Positions 8,560-18,171 of a stretch of 64,000 nucleotides of DNA are shown in pieces. The notes below the pieces were generated by a model that was not told the origin of the DNA, made no database searches, and saw nothing but the letters and a program-made list of their open reading frames with translations. Within the stretch, counting starts at the first letter, position 1; each line of letters opens with the position of its first letter. Source of the DNA: Streptohalobacillus salinus (GTDB lineage: Bacteria; Bacillota; Bacilli; Bacillales; Amphibacillaceae). The DNA lies in the NCBI RefSeq assembly GCF_003201605.1, contig NZ_QJJR01000003.1:1-64000 (forward strand). The letters are read 5' to 3'. The position numbers and the translations under genes were made by a program.

Positions 8560-9255
8560 TCACTTCCTGATACGTTCAGAAATTAATACCTCTGCAATTG
8601 TAAAATCCATTTGATCGTCGATATCAATAGAATTCTCTTTCTTCATAACTGAAGCAAAGCTTCTGTCCCCATAGATATCGGGTGTTCTCATTAGATAGTC
8701 AACTTTCACGATATACAAAGCGCCATTAATCCGATAGTAAATCGGAATACTCTGTCTTGGCATTTCTACAACATCTGGTCTAATGAAGTTTTCCATCGAA
8801 AGGTTTTCAGGTAAAGTGTTAGACCATAATGGGGAATGATCCATTTCGCAAACTCCGACAACCAAATTTGCAGCCTTTTCTTTCAGCACCTTATATCCTT
8901 CAATAATATCATTCGAAGTTCTAAGTGGCGAAGTCGGCTGTAACAAAGCAACTGTATCAAACTCAGTTCCTAAATTCTTGTACCTTTCAATAACTTCTTT
9001 GACTGCATCCCATGAAGAAGCAGTATCATTTGATAATTCATTACTCCTCAAGAAAGGTACATTAGCACCCCATTGCTTTGCAATATCAGCATATTCTTGT
9101 GAATCGGTGGAAACCATGATTTCATCAAACAAACCCGATTCTCTTGCAGCTTCAATGGTATAAGCTAACAAAGGTTTGCCATTCAAGAGCTTAATGTTTT
9201 TGTCCTTAAGCCCTTTAGATCCTGATCGTGCAGGTATGATTGCCAGATTTCCCAT
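8560..9255 (-). CDS. legF: CMP-legionaminic acid synthetase (acylneuraminate cytidylyltransferase)
   Basis: The enzyme activates a nonulosonic acid with CTP to give the CMP-sugar donor. The 231-residue protein has the family signature IPARSGSKGLKDKNIK near the start, and LLQPTSPLR and the C-terminal acidic IDIDDQMDF motif are all present. I chose the ATG at 9255, with GAGGTGGG before it; this ATG overlaps the stop of legG by one base. It is the last of seven contiguous leg genes, so the substrate is probably N,N'-diacetyllegionaminic acid rather than neuraminic or pseudaminic acid. That specificity is inferred from the partner genes. Confidence 0.88.
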   Translation of the reverse strand: MGNLAIIPARSGSKGLKDKNIKLLNGKPLLAYTIEAARESGLFDEIMVSTDSQEYADIAKQWGANVPFLRSNELSNDTASSWDAVKEVIERYKNLGTEFDTVALLQPTSPLRTSNDIIEGYKVLKEKAANLVVGVCEMDHSPLWSNTLPENLSMENFIRPDVVEMPRQSIPIYYRINGALYIVKVDYLMRTPDIYGDRSFASVMKKENSIDIDDQMDFTIAEVLISERIRK

Positions 9256-10424
9256 TACCCCACCTCGCAATCATAAAACTTTTTCTTAAGGTCTATTTTA
9301 TTTTTAATCACATATTCTTTTATTACTTCAACTACCTTGTTAGATGTATCTCCTTCACCGTATGGATTTATGGTTTTCTTAGCCTCCTGTGCAAACTTAT
9401 CACTTAAGGCCAAATCCAAGGCTTGATGTATGCTTCCCTGCGTTGGTTCACAGTTAATGACACTACCTGCTTGTAGCCTTCCCTTTTGTCGGTCTCCAAT
9501 GTTGACTGTAGGAATGCCAAAGCTTGGCGCTTCTAACAATCCACTGGAGGAATTACCAACAACTACTTTACAGTGTTTAAGTGCACTTAAGTATCGCTTC
9601 ATACCAAGAGAAGTATATGCAAAGATATTTTCATTTTCTCTCGCATATCGATCAATAAATTGATTTATAACGCGGCCCTCAGCATCTGCATTTGCTTTAG
9701 TGAAGATAAAATCTATGTTCTTATATTCTTTGCAGACTTCGAGAAGCGATTCAATTTGCTTCTCAGAGCTGTTGTTTTCAAGTGTTACTGGATGGAATGT
9801 AACCACCGCATATGGTTTTGATAAACTCATATTAAGTTCATTCTCTAATTCTTCTTTTTGCAGAAATTTTTCATTTAAGATGTTTTCAATACCAATGGCT
9901 CCAACGTTGTACACACGCTCTGGATGCTCACCTAATTGAATAACTCTATTTCGGTACTCATTTGTACTTGTAAAATGAAGATAACTCAGTTTTGTAATCG
10001 CATGACGAATAGACTCATCGATGGCACCTTCTGTGGTTTCTCCACCATAGAGATGAGCTATGGGAATTCTCTGATTCATTGCTGTAGTTGCTACAGCCAG
10101 AGTTTCATATCGATCACCAAGAACAATCAACAAATCGGGATTTAGCTTCTCGAAATAATCAGCAAAGCTAATCATCGCAAGACCCATCGATTTGGAAATA
10201 GACGATGGCGTATCTGAGCTTAATAGGATCTCGATTTTCTCATCAATAACAAAACCATCCTTTTCAATTTCTTGATAAGTCAAACCGAATTCAGGTGAAA
10301 GATGTGCTCCAGTTGCTACGATTCTTACATCGAATTCCTCAACTTTATTAAGTTTTGAGATTATTGGTTTTAGCAAACCATATTCGGCTCTTGTTGCTGT
10401 TAGAATACTGATTATTTTCTTCAT
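9255..10424 (-). CDS. legG: Hydrolysing GDP/UDP-diacetylbacillosamine 2-epimerase
   Basis: This 389-residue NeuC/LegG-type enzyme converts nucleotide-activated 2,4-diacetamido-2,4,6-trideoxyglucose to the manno sugar with release of the nucleotide. Family marks are the N-terminal TATRAEYGLLKP, GDRYE near residue 100, HLYGGE near 125 and GNSSSGLLEAPSFGIPTVNIGDRQKGR near 290. It shares a four-base ATGA overlap with the end of legI. In this pathway the substrate is expected to be GDP-linked because ptmE is present. Confidence 0.88.
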   Translation of the reverse strand: MKKIISILTATRAEYGLLKPIISKLNKVEEFDVRIVATGAHLSPEFGLTYQEIEKDGFVIDEKIEILLSSDTPSSISKSMGLAMISFADYFEKLNPDLLIVLGDRYETLAVATTAMNQRIPIAHLYGGETTEGAIDESIRHAITKLSYLHFTSTNEYRNRVIQLGEHPERVYNVGAIGIENILNEKFLQKEELENELNMSLSKPYAVVTFHPVTLENNSSEKQIESLLEVCKEYKNIDFIFTKANADAEGRVINQFIDRYARENENIFAYTSLGMKRYLSALKHCKVVVGNSSSGLLEAPSFGIPTVNIGDRQKGRLQAGSVINCEPTQGSIHQALDLALSDKFAQEAKKTINPYGEGDTSNKVVEVIKEYVIKNKIDLKKKFYDCEVG

Positions 10425-11416
10425 AACTCTATCAACTCATCTTCTTCAAAATCTCTCGGTGCATATTTTCCTATAACATCAAACCATCTCATAGGACTTA
10501 TACCATCCCCTGGCCTTTTTACTGTAAGGTTATTATCAGTAAAAATTTCACCTGCTTTGATGTCTTTACTTGCAATAATACTCTTACGCGCAACAGCCAT
10601 GTTCTTCTTCTCTGATTTGGCTGGCTGTTTCATTCCATTACCTAGTGACAATTCAATATGTCTTATGGAGTCAACCATAGCTTTAAGCTCATTAGGTTCT
10701 AAGCTTGCTTTATGATCTGGCCCTTCCATATTTCTATCTAAGGTAAAATGCTTCTCTATGACTGTAGTACCTAAAGCAACCGCGGCAATGGGAACCTCTA
10801 TGCCTTTAGTGTGGTCCGAATAACCCACCTTTACGTCAAACTCTTCTTTTATTGTATTCATAGCTCTTAAATTTACATCTTCAAATGGTGTCGGGTACTC
10901 TGTCGTACAATGAAGAACTGTAAGTTCCGCCGCTCCATTTTCTTTTAACGCTTTAATAGCACTTCTTATGTCTTCCATGGTGCTCATACCTGTGGAGAGT
11001 ATCACAGGTTTATTTAGTTTAGCAATCTTGATTAGATAAGGAAGGTTGGTGATGTCCCCTGAAGGAATTTTCCACGTGCCCATTTCTAAACTATCTAAAA
11101 AATCTATGCTATCAAAATCAAAAGCAGTGGACATAAATTCAATACTTTTACTTTTACAGTATTCATTCAGTTCGACAAACTCGTCAAAGGAGAGTTCGAG
11201 CTTCTTAAGCATATCCTGTTGGGATTCTTCCGGCTCAGTTTGCTGCTTTTGATATTCAGCTTTTACTGCATTTTTTGAAACAATATTTTTAGAAACAAAA
11301 GTTTGAAACTTTACGCAATCAGCCCCTGCATCTTTAGCAGCATCGACTAATTCTTTTGCCAGCTCCAAACTTCCATTATGATTTACACCAGCTTCTGCAA
11401 TAACGAATACACTCAT
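10421..11416 (-). CDS. legI: N,N'-diacetyllegionaminic acid synthase
   Basis: The 331-residue NeuB-family enzyme condenses phosphoenolpyruvate with the 6-deoxy mannosamine derivative. The N-terminal TIM barrel starts VIAEAGVNHNGSLELAKELVD and contains KFQTF, PSGDITN and HCTTEYP. The C-terminal antifreeze-like SAF domain (about residues 275-331) includes RKSIIASKDIKAGE and KRPGDGISP. The ATG at 11416 follows AGGTGAAG; an in-frame ATG at 11437 lacks a ribosome site. NeuB and PseI are close paralogues; the leg neighbours support legionaminic acid. Confidence 0.88.
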   Translation of the reverse strand: MSVFVIAEAGVNHNGSLELAKELVDAAKDAGADCVKFQTFVSKNIVSKNAVKAEYQKQQTEPEESQQDMLKKLELSFDEFVELNEYCKSKSIEFMSTAFDFDSIDFLDSLEMGTWKIPSGDITNLPYLIKIAKLNKPVILSTGMSTMEDIRSAIKALKENGAAELTVLHCTTEYPTPFEDVNLRAMNTIKEEFDVKVGYSDHTKGIEVPIAAVALGTTVIEKHFTLDRNMEGPDHKASLEPNELKAMVDSIRHIELSLGNGMKQPAKSEKKNMAVARKSIIASKDIKAGEIFTDNNLTVKRPGDGISPMRWFDVIGKYAPRDFEEDELIEL

Positions 11417-12057
11417 AGTTTCTTCACCTCCCTGCATGGATTTCCGTAAGCCATGGTATTTGAATCAATGTTTCGCAAGACGACACTGCCCATACCAATA
11501 ATCGAATTTGATCCGATGTGAATTTGTTGTTTAATGGTAGCATTTGAGCCAACGTGAGCATGCTCTCCAACGATCACTTCTCCACCTAAAACAGCTCCTG
11601 GAGCAATGTGGGAAAAGGCACCTATCTGACAGTCGTGTTCCACAATAGATCTTGAATTTATGATGGCTCCTCTTTGAATTAGAGCTCCAGCATTGACTAT
11701 ACTCTGTTTCCCAATAAACACACCTTGTTCAATTATCGCATGATTACTGACTTTAGCCGAATTATCAATGATGACCGGGATCTCATAACCAATTTCACTG
11801 AGTAGATTGAAAAGATTTATACGAAGCGTTGGAATTCCGATACTTCCCACTGTGACAAAAGCATGTCTATAACCATCTCTAAATAAAGTCGGTAGATCAT
11901 CATCACATCCCACTACAGGAACCCCCATCACTGACTTACCAACATTCTCTCTCTTATTGACAATCCCGATTTCTGCATATTCATTTAGCTCAAGAAGACT
12001 ATCCAATACTGATTTGCAATGGCCTCCGCCACCAATTAAGAGTATTCTTTTATTCAT
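11413..12057 (-). CDS. legH: NeuD/PglD-type sugar O/N-acetyltransferase
   Basis: The 214-residue protein has an N-terminal Rossmann-like domain (ILLIGGGGHCKSVLD) and a C-terminal left-handed beta-helix of hexapeptide repeats from about residue 95, ending GMGSVVLRNIDSNTMAYGNPCREVKKL. This is the PglD/NeuD architecture. Its place in the legionaminate cluster suggests it N-acetylates the 4-amino group made by LegC. It overlaps both neighbours by a few bases, so translation is coupled. Confidence 0.85.
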   Translation of the reverse strand: MNKRILLIGGGGHCKSVLDSLLELNEYAEIGIVNKRENVGKSVMGVPVVGCDDDLPTLFRDGYRHAFVTVGSIGIPTLRINLFNLLSEIGYEIPVIIDNSAKVSNHAIIEQGVFIGKQSIVNAGALIQRGAIINSRSIVEHDCQIGAFSHIAPGAVLGGEVIVGEHAHVGSNATIKQQIHIGSNSIIGMGSVVLRNIDSNTMAYGNPCREVKKL

Positions 12058-13096
12058 CTCTCTCTAACTTTCTGCGCATCTCTTCCATTTCATCAATCTG
12101 TCCCATGTCCATCCAACTATTCTCACTTATTGGATAAATACCGATTTTCTCACCTTTAACTTTATATTGTTCAATGATATCCGGAAAGCCAATTGACTTA
12201 TCATCCTCTAGCTCTTCAATAATCTTAGGCTCTACAATGTACATCCCTGTATTTGTGAAAAATGATAGTTCTGGTTTTTCCTTCATACTTTCTATTTCGC
12301 CTGTTTCACTAATTTCAATAACACCATATGGTATTTTAATGTTCTTTAGTGAACAGACCATTGTGATTAAATTATTTTCTTTCTTATGGTAATTATATAT
12401 TTTTTCATAATCCTCTTCGATCAGAATATCACAATTAGATAAAATGAATGTTGAGTTGATCTTTCCTTTAAGGAGGCTCAACCCTCCACCTGTACCTAAC
12501 GGCTTATCTTCATCTACATAATCGACCTTGTATGCTTTTTCAACTTCATTAAAATAGGCTTTTATCATATTCTTCTTGTGATTGACAACAAAATAAAATT
12601 GATCGCTTCCATGTCGATTAAAACGGTTAATGATATGCTCAGCAATTGGAATTTCACCAATAGGAATGAGAGGTTTAGGCAGTATTTTTGTGTATGGATA
12701 AAGACGTGTACCAAGGCCTCCTGCCATAATAACAACTGGTACATCTAAAGTTCTTTGTGGTTCGACTTCTTCATCATTCCATAACACAACAGAAAGAATG
12801 TTTTTCTCTTCGTCAAGTATTGGAAGAGCTTCAACAGAATGTTTTTTCATAAAATCTTTTGCTTTGGTTTTCTCTTCCTCTAACAGAAATTTCGGATGAT
12901 AGTTTGCCATCTTCTTAACTTTAGCATCCAGATTTCCTTTCTTTAGGATCCACCTTCTAATATCACCGTCTGTGATGGCTGCAACAAAGTGCCCATCCCG
13001 AGTGACAAAAAGTACTTTCTTAGCAACTTTGTCCAGTTGTTGCATTGCCTCGAGCATTGTTGCTTCTTCGTCTATTAAAAATTCTAAAACTTCCAT
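12050..13096 (-). CDS. ptmE: PtmE/LegX glucosamine-1-phosphate guanylyltransferase with CBS pair
   Basis: The 348-residue protein has two CBS domains in residues 1-115 (LFVTRDGHFVAAITDGDIRRW and ALPILDEEKNILSVV) fused to a nucleotidyltransferase with VVIMAGGLGTRLYPYTKILPKPLIPIG. In Campylobacter, PtmE makes GDP-glucosamine and commits sugar to the legionaminate pathway. The same CBS-transferase architecture in a leg cluster supports that role. The ATG at 13096 has AAGGGG before it. A plain glucose-1-phosphate transferase is possible on domain grounds alone. Confidence 0.85.
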   Translation of the reverse strand: MEVLEFLIDEEATMLEAMQQLDKVAKKVLFVTRDGHFVAAITDGDIRRWILKKGNLDAKVKKMANYHPKFLLEEEKTKAKDFMKKHSVEALPILDEEKNILSVVLWNDEEVEPQRTLDVPVVIMAGGLGTRLYPYTKILPKPLIPIGEIPIAEHIINRFNRHGSDQFYFVVNHKKNMIKAYFNEVEKAYKVDYVDEDKPLGTGGGLSLLKGKINSTFILSNCDILIEEDYEKIYNYHKKENNLITMVCSLKNIKIPYGVIEISETGEIESMKEKPELSFFTNTGMYIVEPKIIEELEDDKSIGFPDIIEQYKVKGEKIGIYPISENSWMDMGQIDEMEEMRRKLERDE

Positions 13097-13121
13097 TTCC
13101 GCACCCCTTTTCAAAAGTGAT

Positions 13122-14294
13122 TCATATCACCTCTGGTTGTTTTAAACATTCAATAACATAAGCAACGTCTTCTCTAGAAAGATTGGAGCTGCATGGGATA
13201 TTAACTACCTTTTCCAAATACTGCCCTGCTTTATCAATCTTGTGCGTTTGACTTCCCTCATAAGGCTTTTGGTCACTGATCAATCCCCATATCGGTCTTG
13301 CCTGGATCTTTTTAGATGCTAGATATTTGATGATTTGATCTCTATTTAATGCGTATCCTTGTTCTACATATAATGCATAAAACCAATAATTTGGACGAAT
13401 AGTATCCTTGAAAGCTAAAATTTCCAGTCCTGAAATCTTTTGTATTTCATCTTTATAGAAATCATAATTATCTTTCTTCACCTTGATAAAGTCTTCTAGT
13501 TTTTCTAGTTGTGCAAGACCTAATGCCGCCTGAAGGTTTGTCATGCGGTAATTATAGCCAATTTCATCGTGGGTATAGTAAAGCTCATCACTTTTCGCTT
13601 GGGTTGTAAGATGCTTTGCCCTTCCTAAAAGTTCTTCATTATCTGAAACAATCATCCCACCACCGCCTGTGGTCATAATTTTATTTCCGTTAAATGAATA
13701 AACCCCCATATCACCAATCGTTCCGGCGTGTTTACCTTTATATTTCCCTTCGATATAATAAGTACCCATCGCTTCTGTTGCATCTTCAATCACTTTTAAA
13801 TTATACTTATTGGCGATTTCAATAATCCTCTCCATATCAGCCATGTTTCCAAAAACGTGTACGACAATCATTGCTTTGATATGCTTTTCAGTCACATTAT
13901 TGATGAGTTTACCATTAGTAAAACTACATTCTGTTTCACAGAAGTATTTTAGCTTGTCAACATCCATAGTAAGTGAATCATCACAGTCCATAAAAACAGG
14001 TTCTGCACCGACATACTTTACTGGATTTACTGCCGCGATGAACGTTAGTGTTGGGACAATGACTTCATCTTCTTTTGTAACCCCACAAACTTCAAGTGCA
14101 ATATGAAGCCCTGATGTACCATTTTGACAGGAAACAGCACCTTTGCACTTAGTATACTCTGCTACTTTCAATTCAAAATCATTTACATATGGACCACCTG
14201 TTGATACCCATTCTGTTTCAACCGCATGTGTTATATACTCAAGCTCTTTTCCTTTTAAGTTGGGAACGGATAGAGGTATGAATTTCCGGCTCAT
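13122..14294 (-). CDS. legC: LegC PLP-dependent 4-aminotransferase
   Basis: This 390-residue DegT/DnrJ/EryC1/StrS aminotransferase adds the 4-amino group to the 4-keto-6-deoxy sugar made by LegB. The PLP-binding Asp lies in VIEDATEAMG and the Schiff-base Lys in SFNGNKIMTTGGGG. It lies 15 bases after legB. The length and the insert around residues 110-140 fit LegC proteins, which are longer than PseC. Confidence 0.87.
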   Translation of the reverse strand: MSRKFIPLSVPNLKGKELEYITHAVETEWVSTGGPYVNDFELKVAEYTKCKGAVSCQNGTSGLHIALEVCGVTKEDEVIVPTLTFIAAVNPVKYVGAEPVFMDCDDSLTMDVDKLKYFCETECSFTNGKLINNVTEKHIKAMIVVHVFGNMADMERIIEIANKYNLKVIEDATEAMGTYYIEGKYKGKHAGTIGDMGVYSFNGNKIMTTGGGGMIVSDNEELLGRAKHLTTQAKSDELYYTHDEIGYNYRMTNLQAALGLAQLEKLEDFIKVKKDNYDFYKDEIQKISGLEILAFKDTIRPNYWFYALYVEQGYALNRDQIIKYLASKKIQARPIWGLISDQKPYEGSQTHKIDKAGQYLEKVVNIPCSSNLSREDVAYVIECLKQPEVI

Positions 14295-14309
14295 TTTAGC
14301 ACCTCCAAA

Positions 14310-15290
14310 TTAAATATTGTAAATATCTGTCTTATACTGATCTAAGTTATGCTTGAAGAACTCAATTGTTTCTGCTAGACCTTGTTCAAAGGTATGATTA
14401 GGCTTCCAATCGGTCAGTCTTTTGATTTTCTCATTAGATCCTAAAAGTCTATTCACTTCACTCTTCTCAGGTCGTAATCTTTGCTCATCACAAATAATCT
14501 TCGCATTTGGATTGATCTGTCTAATCAATTCTTCAGCAAGTTGACCGATTGAAATTTCTTGCTGTGTTGCGATATTTATTTCTTCACCGATAGTGTTGTT
14601 TGATTTTGCAATTTCAATAAATCCATTAGCAGTATCTTTTACATAATTAAAATCTCTAGTAGGGGTTAACGAGCCAAGGTCAATTTCTACTTTTCCAGCA
14701 AGAAGCTGTGTAATAATTGTTGGAATAACTGCTCTCGCTGATTGTCTTGGTCCATAAGTATTAAATGGGCGAACAATTGTGATAGGCATATTAAAGCTGC
14801 GATAGAAAGACTCCGCCAAACGATCCGCACCAATTTTTGTTGCAGAGTAAGGGGATTGTCCTTGATACGGGTGGTTTTCATCTATCGGTACATATTGAGC
14901 AGTGCCATATACTTCTGATGTTGATGTGATTAAAAGCCTTGATGTATCTAAATCTCTTGCAGCTTGCAGAACATTAAGCGTACCTTTAATATTCGTATCC
15001 ACATACGTATCTGGCGAATGGTAACTGAAAGGGATAGCAATCAGTGCAGCAAGATGAAACACCTCGTCCATGCCTTTCATTGCTTCTCTCACGCCATTTG
15101 GATCTCTTACATCTCCAGCAAATACTTCTATTTCTTTCATGATATCTTTAGGAAGAGTATCTAACCATCCCCAAGAATTAAATGAATTATAATATACAAA
15201 AGCTTTTACTTTGTGTCCCTGCTTTACTAACTCTTCTGTCAAATGACTTCCGATGAAGCCATCTGCTCCTGTTACTAAAATTTCGCTCAT
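14310..15290 (-). CDS. legB: LegB nucleotide-sugar 4,6-dehydratase
   Basis: The 326-residue short-chain dehydrogenase has the NAD motif TGADGFIGSHL at residues 7-17, the catalytic STSEVYG and the YSATK pair near residue 150. It should make the 4-keto-6-deoxy form of GDP-N-acetylglucosamine, the first ring-modifying step toward legionaminic acid. It is the first of the seven leg genes in transcription order and follows the wzx flippase. Confidence 0.87.
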   Translation of the reverse strand: MSEILVTGADGFIGSHLTEELVKQGHKVKAFVYYNSFNSWGWLDTLPKDIMKEIEVFAGDVRDPNGVREAMKGMDEVFHLAALIAIPFSYHSPDTYVDTNIKGTLNVLQAARDLDTSRLLITSTSEVYGTAQYVPIDENHPYQGQSPYSATKIGADRLAESFYRSFNMPITIVRPFNTYGPRQSARAVIPTIITQLLAGKVEIDLGSLTPTRDFNYVKDTANGFIEIAKSNNTIGEEINIATQQEISIGQLAEELIRQINPNAKIICDEQRLRPEKSEVNRLLGSNEKIKRLTDWKPNHTFEQGLAETIEFFKHNLDQYKTDIYNI

Positions 15291-15321
15291 TTTTATCCTC
15301 CTTTAGTTGTATGCTCATATT

Positions 15322-16608
15322 TTATTTCTTTAGGTCTTTTAAAATATTCCATGGCATTTTGTATGCCTTGGAAGATAATATCCATGTCAGAATGAATTTT
15401 ATGAAATATATTAATGTAGTTGCCATAGCCGCACCGATGGCTCCATATTTGCTAATTAAAACATAGTTTAACCCAATATTTAATACCGCTGCTGTAAAAG
15501 TAACCCAAGCAAGATATGACGTTTTTTCAGCATAAAATATGTAGCTTCCAATCATAAAATACATTCCATTAAAAGCATAACCTAAAGCTATCCAGGTTAC
15601 ATATATACTAGAATTCCCGAATTCTCTACCCACGAAAAAGCTCAAAAACGATGGAGCAATTAAGGACAGCACCACAGACATCAGCAAAATAATAATGAAA
15701 TATAAATAAGTGAATTTAACAACTCTTTTTTTGGTTGCCATAATGTTTTCTTTTAGCTTAGAATATAACCATGGAACATAAGCTTGATTGAATGATGTCG
15801 CTAATAGATTAATAATCATACCTATTTGATATCCAACTGTATAAACACCCGTTGTCTCAATCCCAACCATATTGGTTATGAATATTCTGTCTGTCATGGT
15901 CATTAATACTCCTCCAAGAGCGTGTGGTATTAACGGTACTCCAAATCCTAAAGCGTGTTTTATATAAGTTTTGTTATAAGAAAATTTCAACCAATTGTTT
16001 TTTATTAATATAAAAAAACTAATTAACACAAATATCATAAGAGAAACTACTTGTGCATAAACTCGACCACTCCATGTTAAGTCTACAAATACCACCAAAA
16101 CTATACTTAGCAACATATTCAATGCTGTTTGAGATATTTGATAAACTCCATATTGTATAGACTTAACCTGTACTTGCCATAATGTTAAAACAATTTTAGT
16201 AATAAATTGGGCAAACGAAACTACTATTACCATCCATAACACTTGAATAGGTACCGAGGAAACATTTGCGATTGCGCTTGAGAACATAAAAAAGATTACT
16301 GCAACTAATAAAGTGCTACTTATTAAAATATATATGCTATTAGTAATATATTCTTTTATGTCAACTGTATCCTTTTCATAGTACATTCTTGCTATAGCCC
16401 CATGAACACTTAAACCCGTAAATGGGGCTATAAAACTTACAAGCATACCAAACATCGATACAATACCATAATCAACTGGTGAAAGGTATCTTGTCAATAC
16501 AGGGAGTAAAAAAAATGGAATAGCACTATTAATTACACTCGTCATTGTATAGATCCCAGCTGTTTTAAACAAATTAGATTTTAATATGCTGTTTTTTATA
16601 CGTTCCAT
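15322..16608 (-). CDS. wzx: Wzx-type polysaccharide flippase
   Basis: The 428-residue integral membrane protein belongs to the MOP/polysaccharide transporter superfamily, with about 12 to 14 hydrophobic segments and the typical N-terminal VINSAIPFFLLPVLTRYLSP. It is expected to move lipid-linked repeat units across the membrane for polymerisation by the Wzy-like protein at 25460-26533. It sits between the sialyltransferase-like gene and legB. The ribosome site (GAAAGTG) is weak. Confidence 0.88.
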   Translation of the reverse strand: MERIKNSILKSNLFKTAGIYTMTSVINSAIPFFLLPVLTRYLSPVDYGIVSMFGMLVSFIAPFTGLSVHGAIARMYYEKDTVDIKEYITNSIYILISSTLLVAVIFFMFSSAIANVSSVPIQVLWMVIVVSFAQFITKIVLTLWQVQVKSIQYGVYQISQTALNMLLSIVLVVFVDLTWSGRVYAQVVSLMIFVLISFFILIKNNWLKFSYNKTYIKHALGFGVPLIPHALGGVLMTMTDRIFITNMVGIETTGVYTVGYQIGMIINLLATSFNQAYVPWLYSKLKENIMATKKRVVKFTYLYFIIILLMSVVLSLIAPSFLSFFVGREFGNSSIYVTWIALGYAFNGMYFMIGSYIFYAEKTSYLAWVTFTAAVLNIGLNYVLISKYGAIGAAMATTLIYFIKFILTWILSSKAYKMPWNILKDLKK

Positions 16609-16662
16609 TACATCACACTTTCGATTAATATAAACAGGTATTAATTTCTTTATATAAATATT

Positions 16663-18084
16663 TTACTTATTAAAAAAATGAGTCTGTAGAATCTTGTCAT
16701 GATTATTCGCATCGCTAAAGAAATAGATTTTATTGAAAGGCTTAGTTTTATAATTGGATATACTATCTTTTAGTTCATCAGCCGTATTCGCAATCATAAC
16801 AATTTTTTCATCTAATAAATACTCCAAATTTTCTACTCCTGGCAAGCTTACTAATATTGTTTTTGCATTTAGTATTAACCCTTCATATAAAGCTGTTGAG
16901 TATACACCAACTTGATATTCTGACTCTGACAGAAGCTGATACAAGTTAATTTTATTATCATCGACAATTTTAAAGTTACTAAGTTTCATACCCTCATTCA
17001 GCCTTGGATATATAGCTCTCCAATCATTAAATTCACTCGGGTGCAATTTATATGTAACATTATAACAGGTATTTTTTTTAGCGAATTCAAATGCTATTTC
17101 AGATAACTCTTTACCGATTGTCCCTTGAGAAATAAAAATAACTGAGTTTTTTATTTTTTCATTATCCTTATAATGTTCTAATTGTTGAGTTAGGTATGGA
17201 AAACCAATATTCAATATTTTTTCGCTTGATAAAGGAATCGGTGTACTATCAAACCAATAATCACCATATATCATTAAATAATCCGGAAAATAAGGTACTT
17301 TTTTATTACTAGTAAAACTATATCCTAAATGATATTTAGATATTGTTCCATGTTGAACTTCATAAACTTCAATTCCTAGGTCCTGCGCTGCAGAAATTAA
17401 TGCTTCATTCCCATAAGAACATACTAATATGATTTTTTTAGGTTTTATTTTTTTATATAAGTTCCAATAATATTTGTAATTATATCTATAGTAGAAGATC
17501 TGAACTCTAATTAATTCCTTAATGTTTAACTTAATATTAAACTTATACTCTATTCGCTTTTCAATTTCATTCAGTAATAATACATCACTCTCCGTAAATC
17601 TTATATTCATAAACCATCTACAGTATCTTCTGCTAAATATAGAAGGTAAAGCAACAGCATATGAGGGGGGGGAGTATTGTCTGTGAAATGTATCCAAATC
17701 TAAGTTTAAAACTCTTTTATTGGATGATTTTATAGTTTTTCTTATATAGTGCGTATAATAATCTGAAATTTCTCCTTCCAAAAAAGTTTTCCTTGGGCTT
17801 TTGAAAATCAATATATCTTTTTGGTCTTTCGTTTTTTTTGCATTATATCGGTAAATATTAAATTCTTTTTTTGCTCTATTAATTAATTTTTCGATAAAAG
17901 CTTCTTTTCTAGGAGGATGTGCAATCCCCATTAAACCAACTTTATTATTAATAGTGCTCCAAATACTAATTCGAATTAACTTCCAAAAATATACATTATC
18001 AATCTTGTAATCAATTAATCCGTAGTCGAATTCTACTTTTTCAAAGAAGCTATATATCTCCTTTAGGTTATATCTTCTATTCAT
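16663..18084 (-). CDS. Sialyltransferase-like / capsular glycosyltransferase with a poly-C tract
   Basis: This 473-residue soluble protein has a GT-B-like C-terminal half. EVQHGTISKYHLGY (around residue 250), the IFISQGTIG segment, KLHPSEF and QVGVYSTALYEGL resemble bacterial sialyltransferase and capsule-transferase proteins. Next to a legionaminate cluster it is the best candidate for transferring that sugar, which is inference. The ATG at 18084 has AGGAGG eight bases before it. The coding strand contains eight consecutive C at 17665-17672, encoding part of SPPS near residue 138, an unusual homopolymer for so AT-rich a gene. Confidence 0.65.
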   Translation of the reverse strand: MNRRYNLKEIYSFFEKVEFDYGLIDYKIDNVYFWKLIRISIWSTINNKVGLMGIAHPPRKEAFIEKLINRAKKEFNIYRYNAKKTKDQKDILIFKSPRKTFLEGEISDYYTHYIRKTIKSSNKRVLNLDLDTFHRQYSPPSYAVALPSIFSRRYCRWFMNIRFTESDVLLLNEIEKRIEYKFNIKLNIKELIRVQIFYYRYNYKYYWNLYKKIKPKKIILVCSYGNEALISAAQDLGIEVYEVQHGTISKYHLGYSFTSNKKVPYFPDYLMIYGDYWFDSTPIPLSSEKILNIGFPYLTQQLEHYKDNEKIKNSVIFISQGTIGKELSEIAFEFAKKNTCYNVTYKLHPSEFNDWRAIYPRLNEGMKLSNFKIVDDNKINLYQLLSESEYQVGVYSTALYEGLILNAKTILVSLPGVENLEYLLDEKIVMIANTADELKDSISNYKTKPFNKIYFFSDANNHDKILQTHFFNK

Positions 18085-18171
18085 TTTCAATCCTCCTGAA
18101 AAATGTAAAACCAAGATTGTTACTTTTAATATTTATTCTTCAGCCCTTAAACAGCAAATATTCTTATTTCA

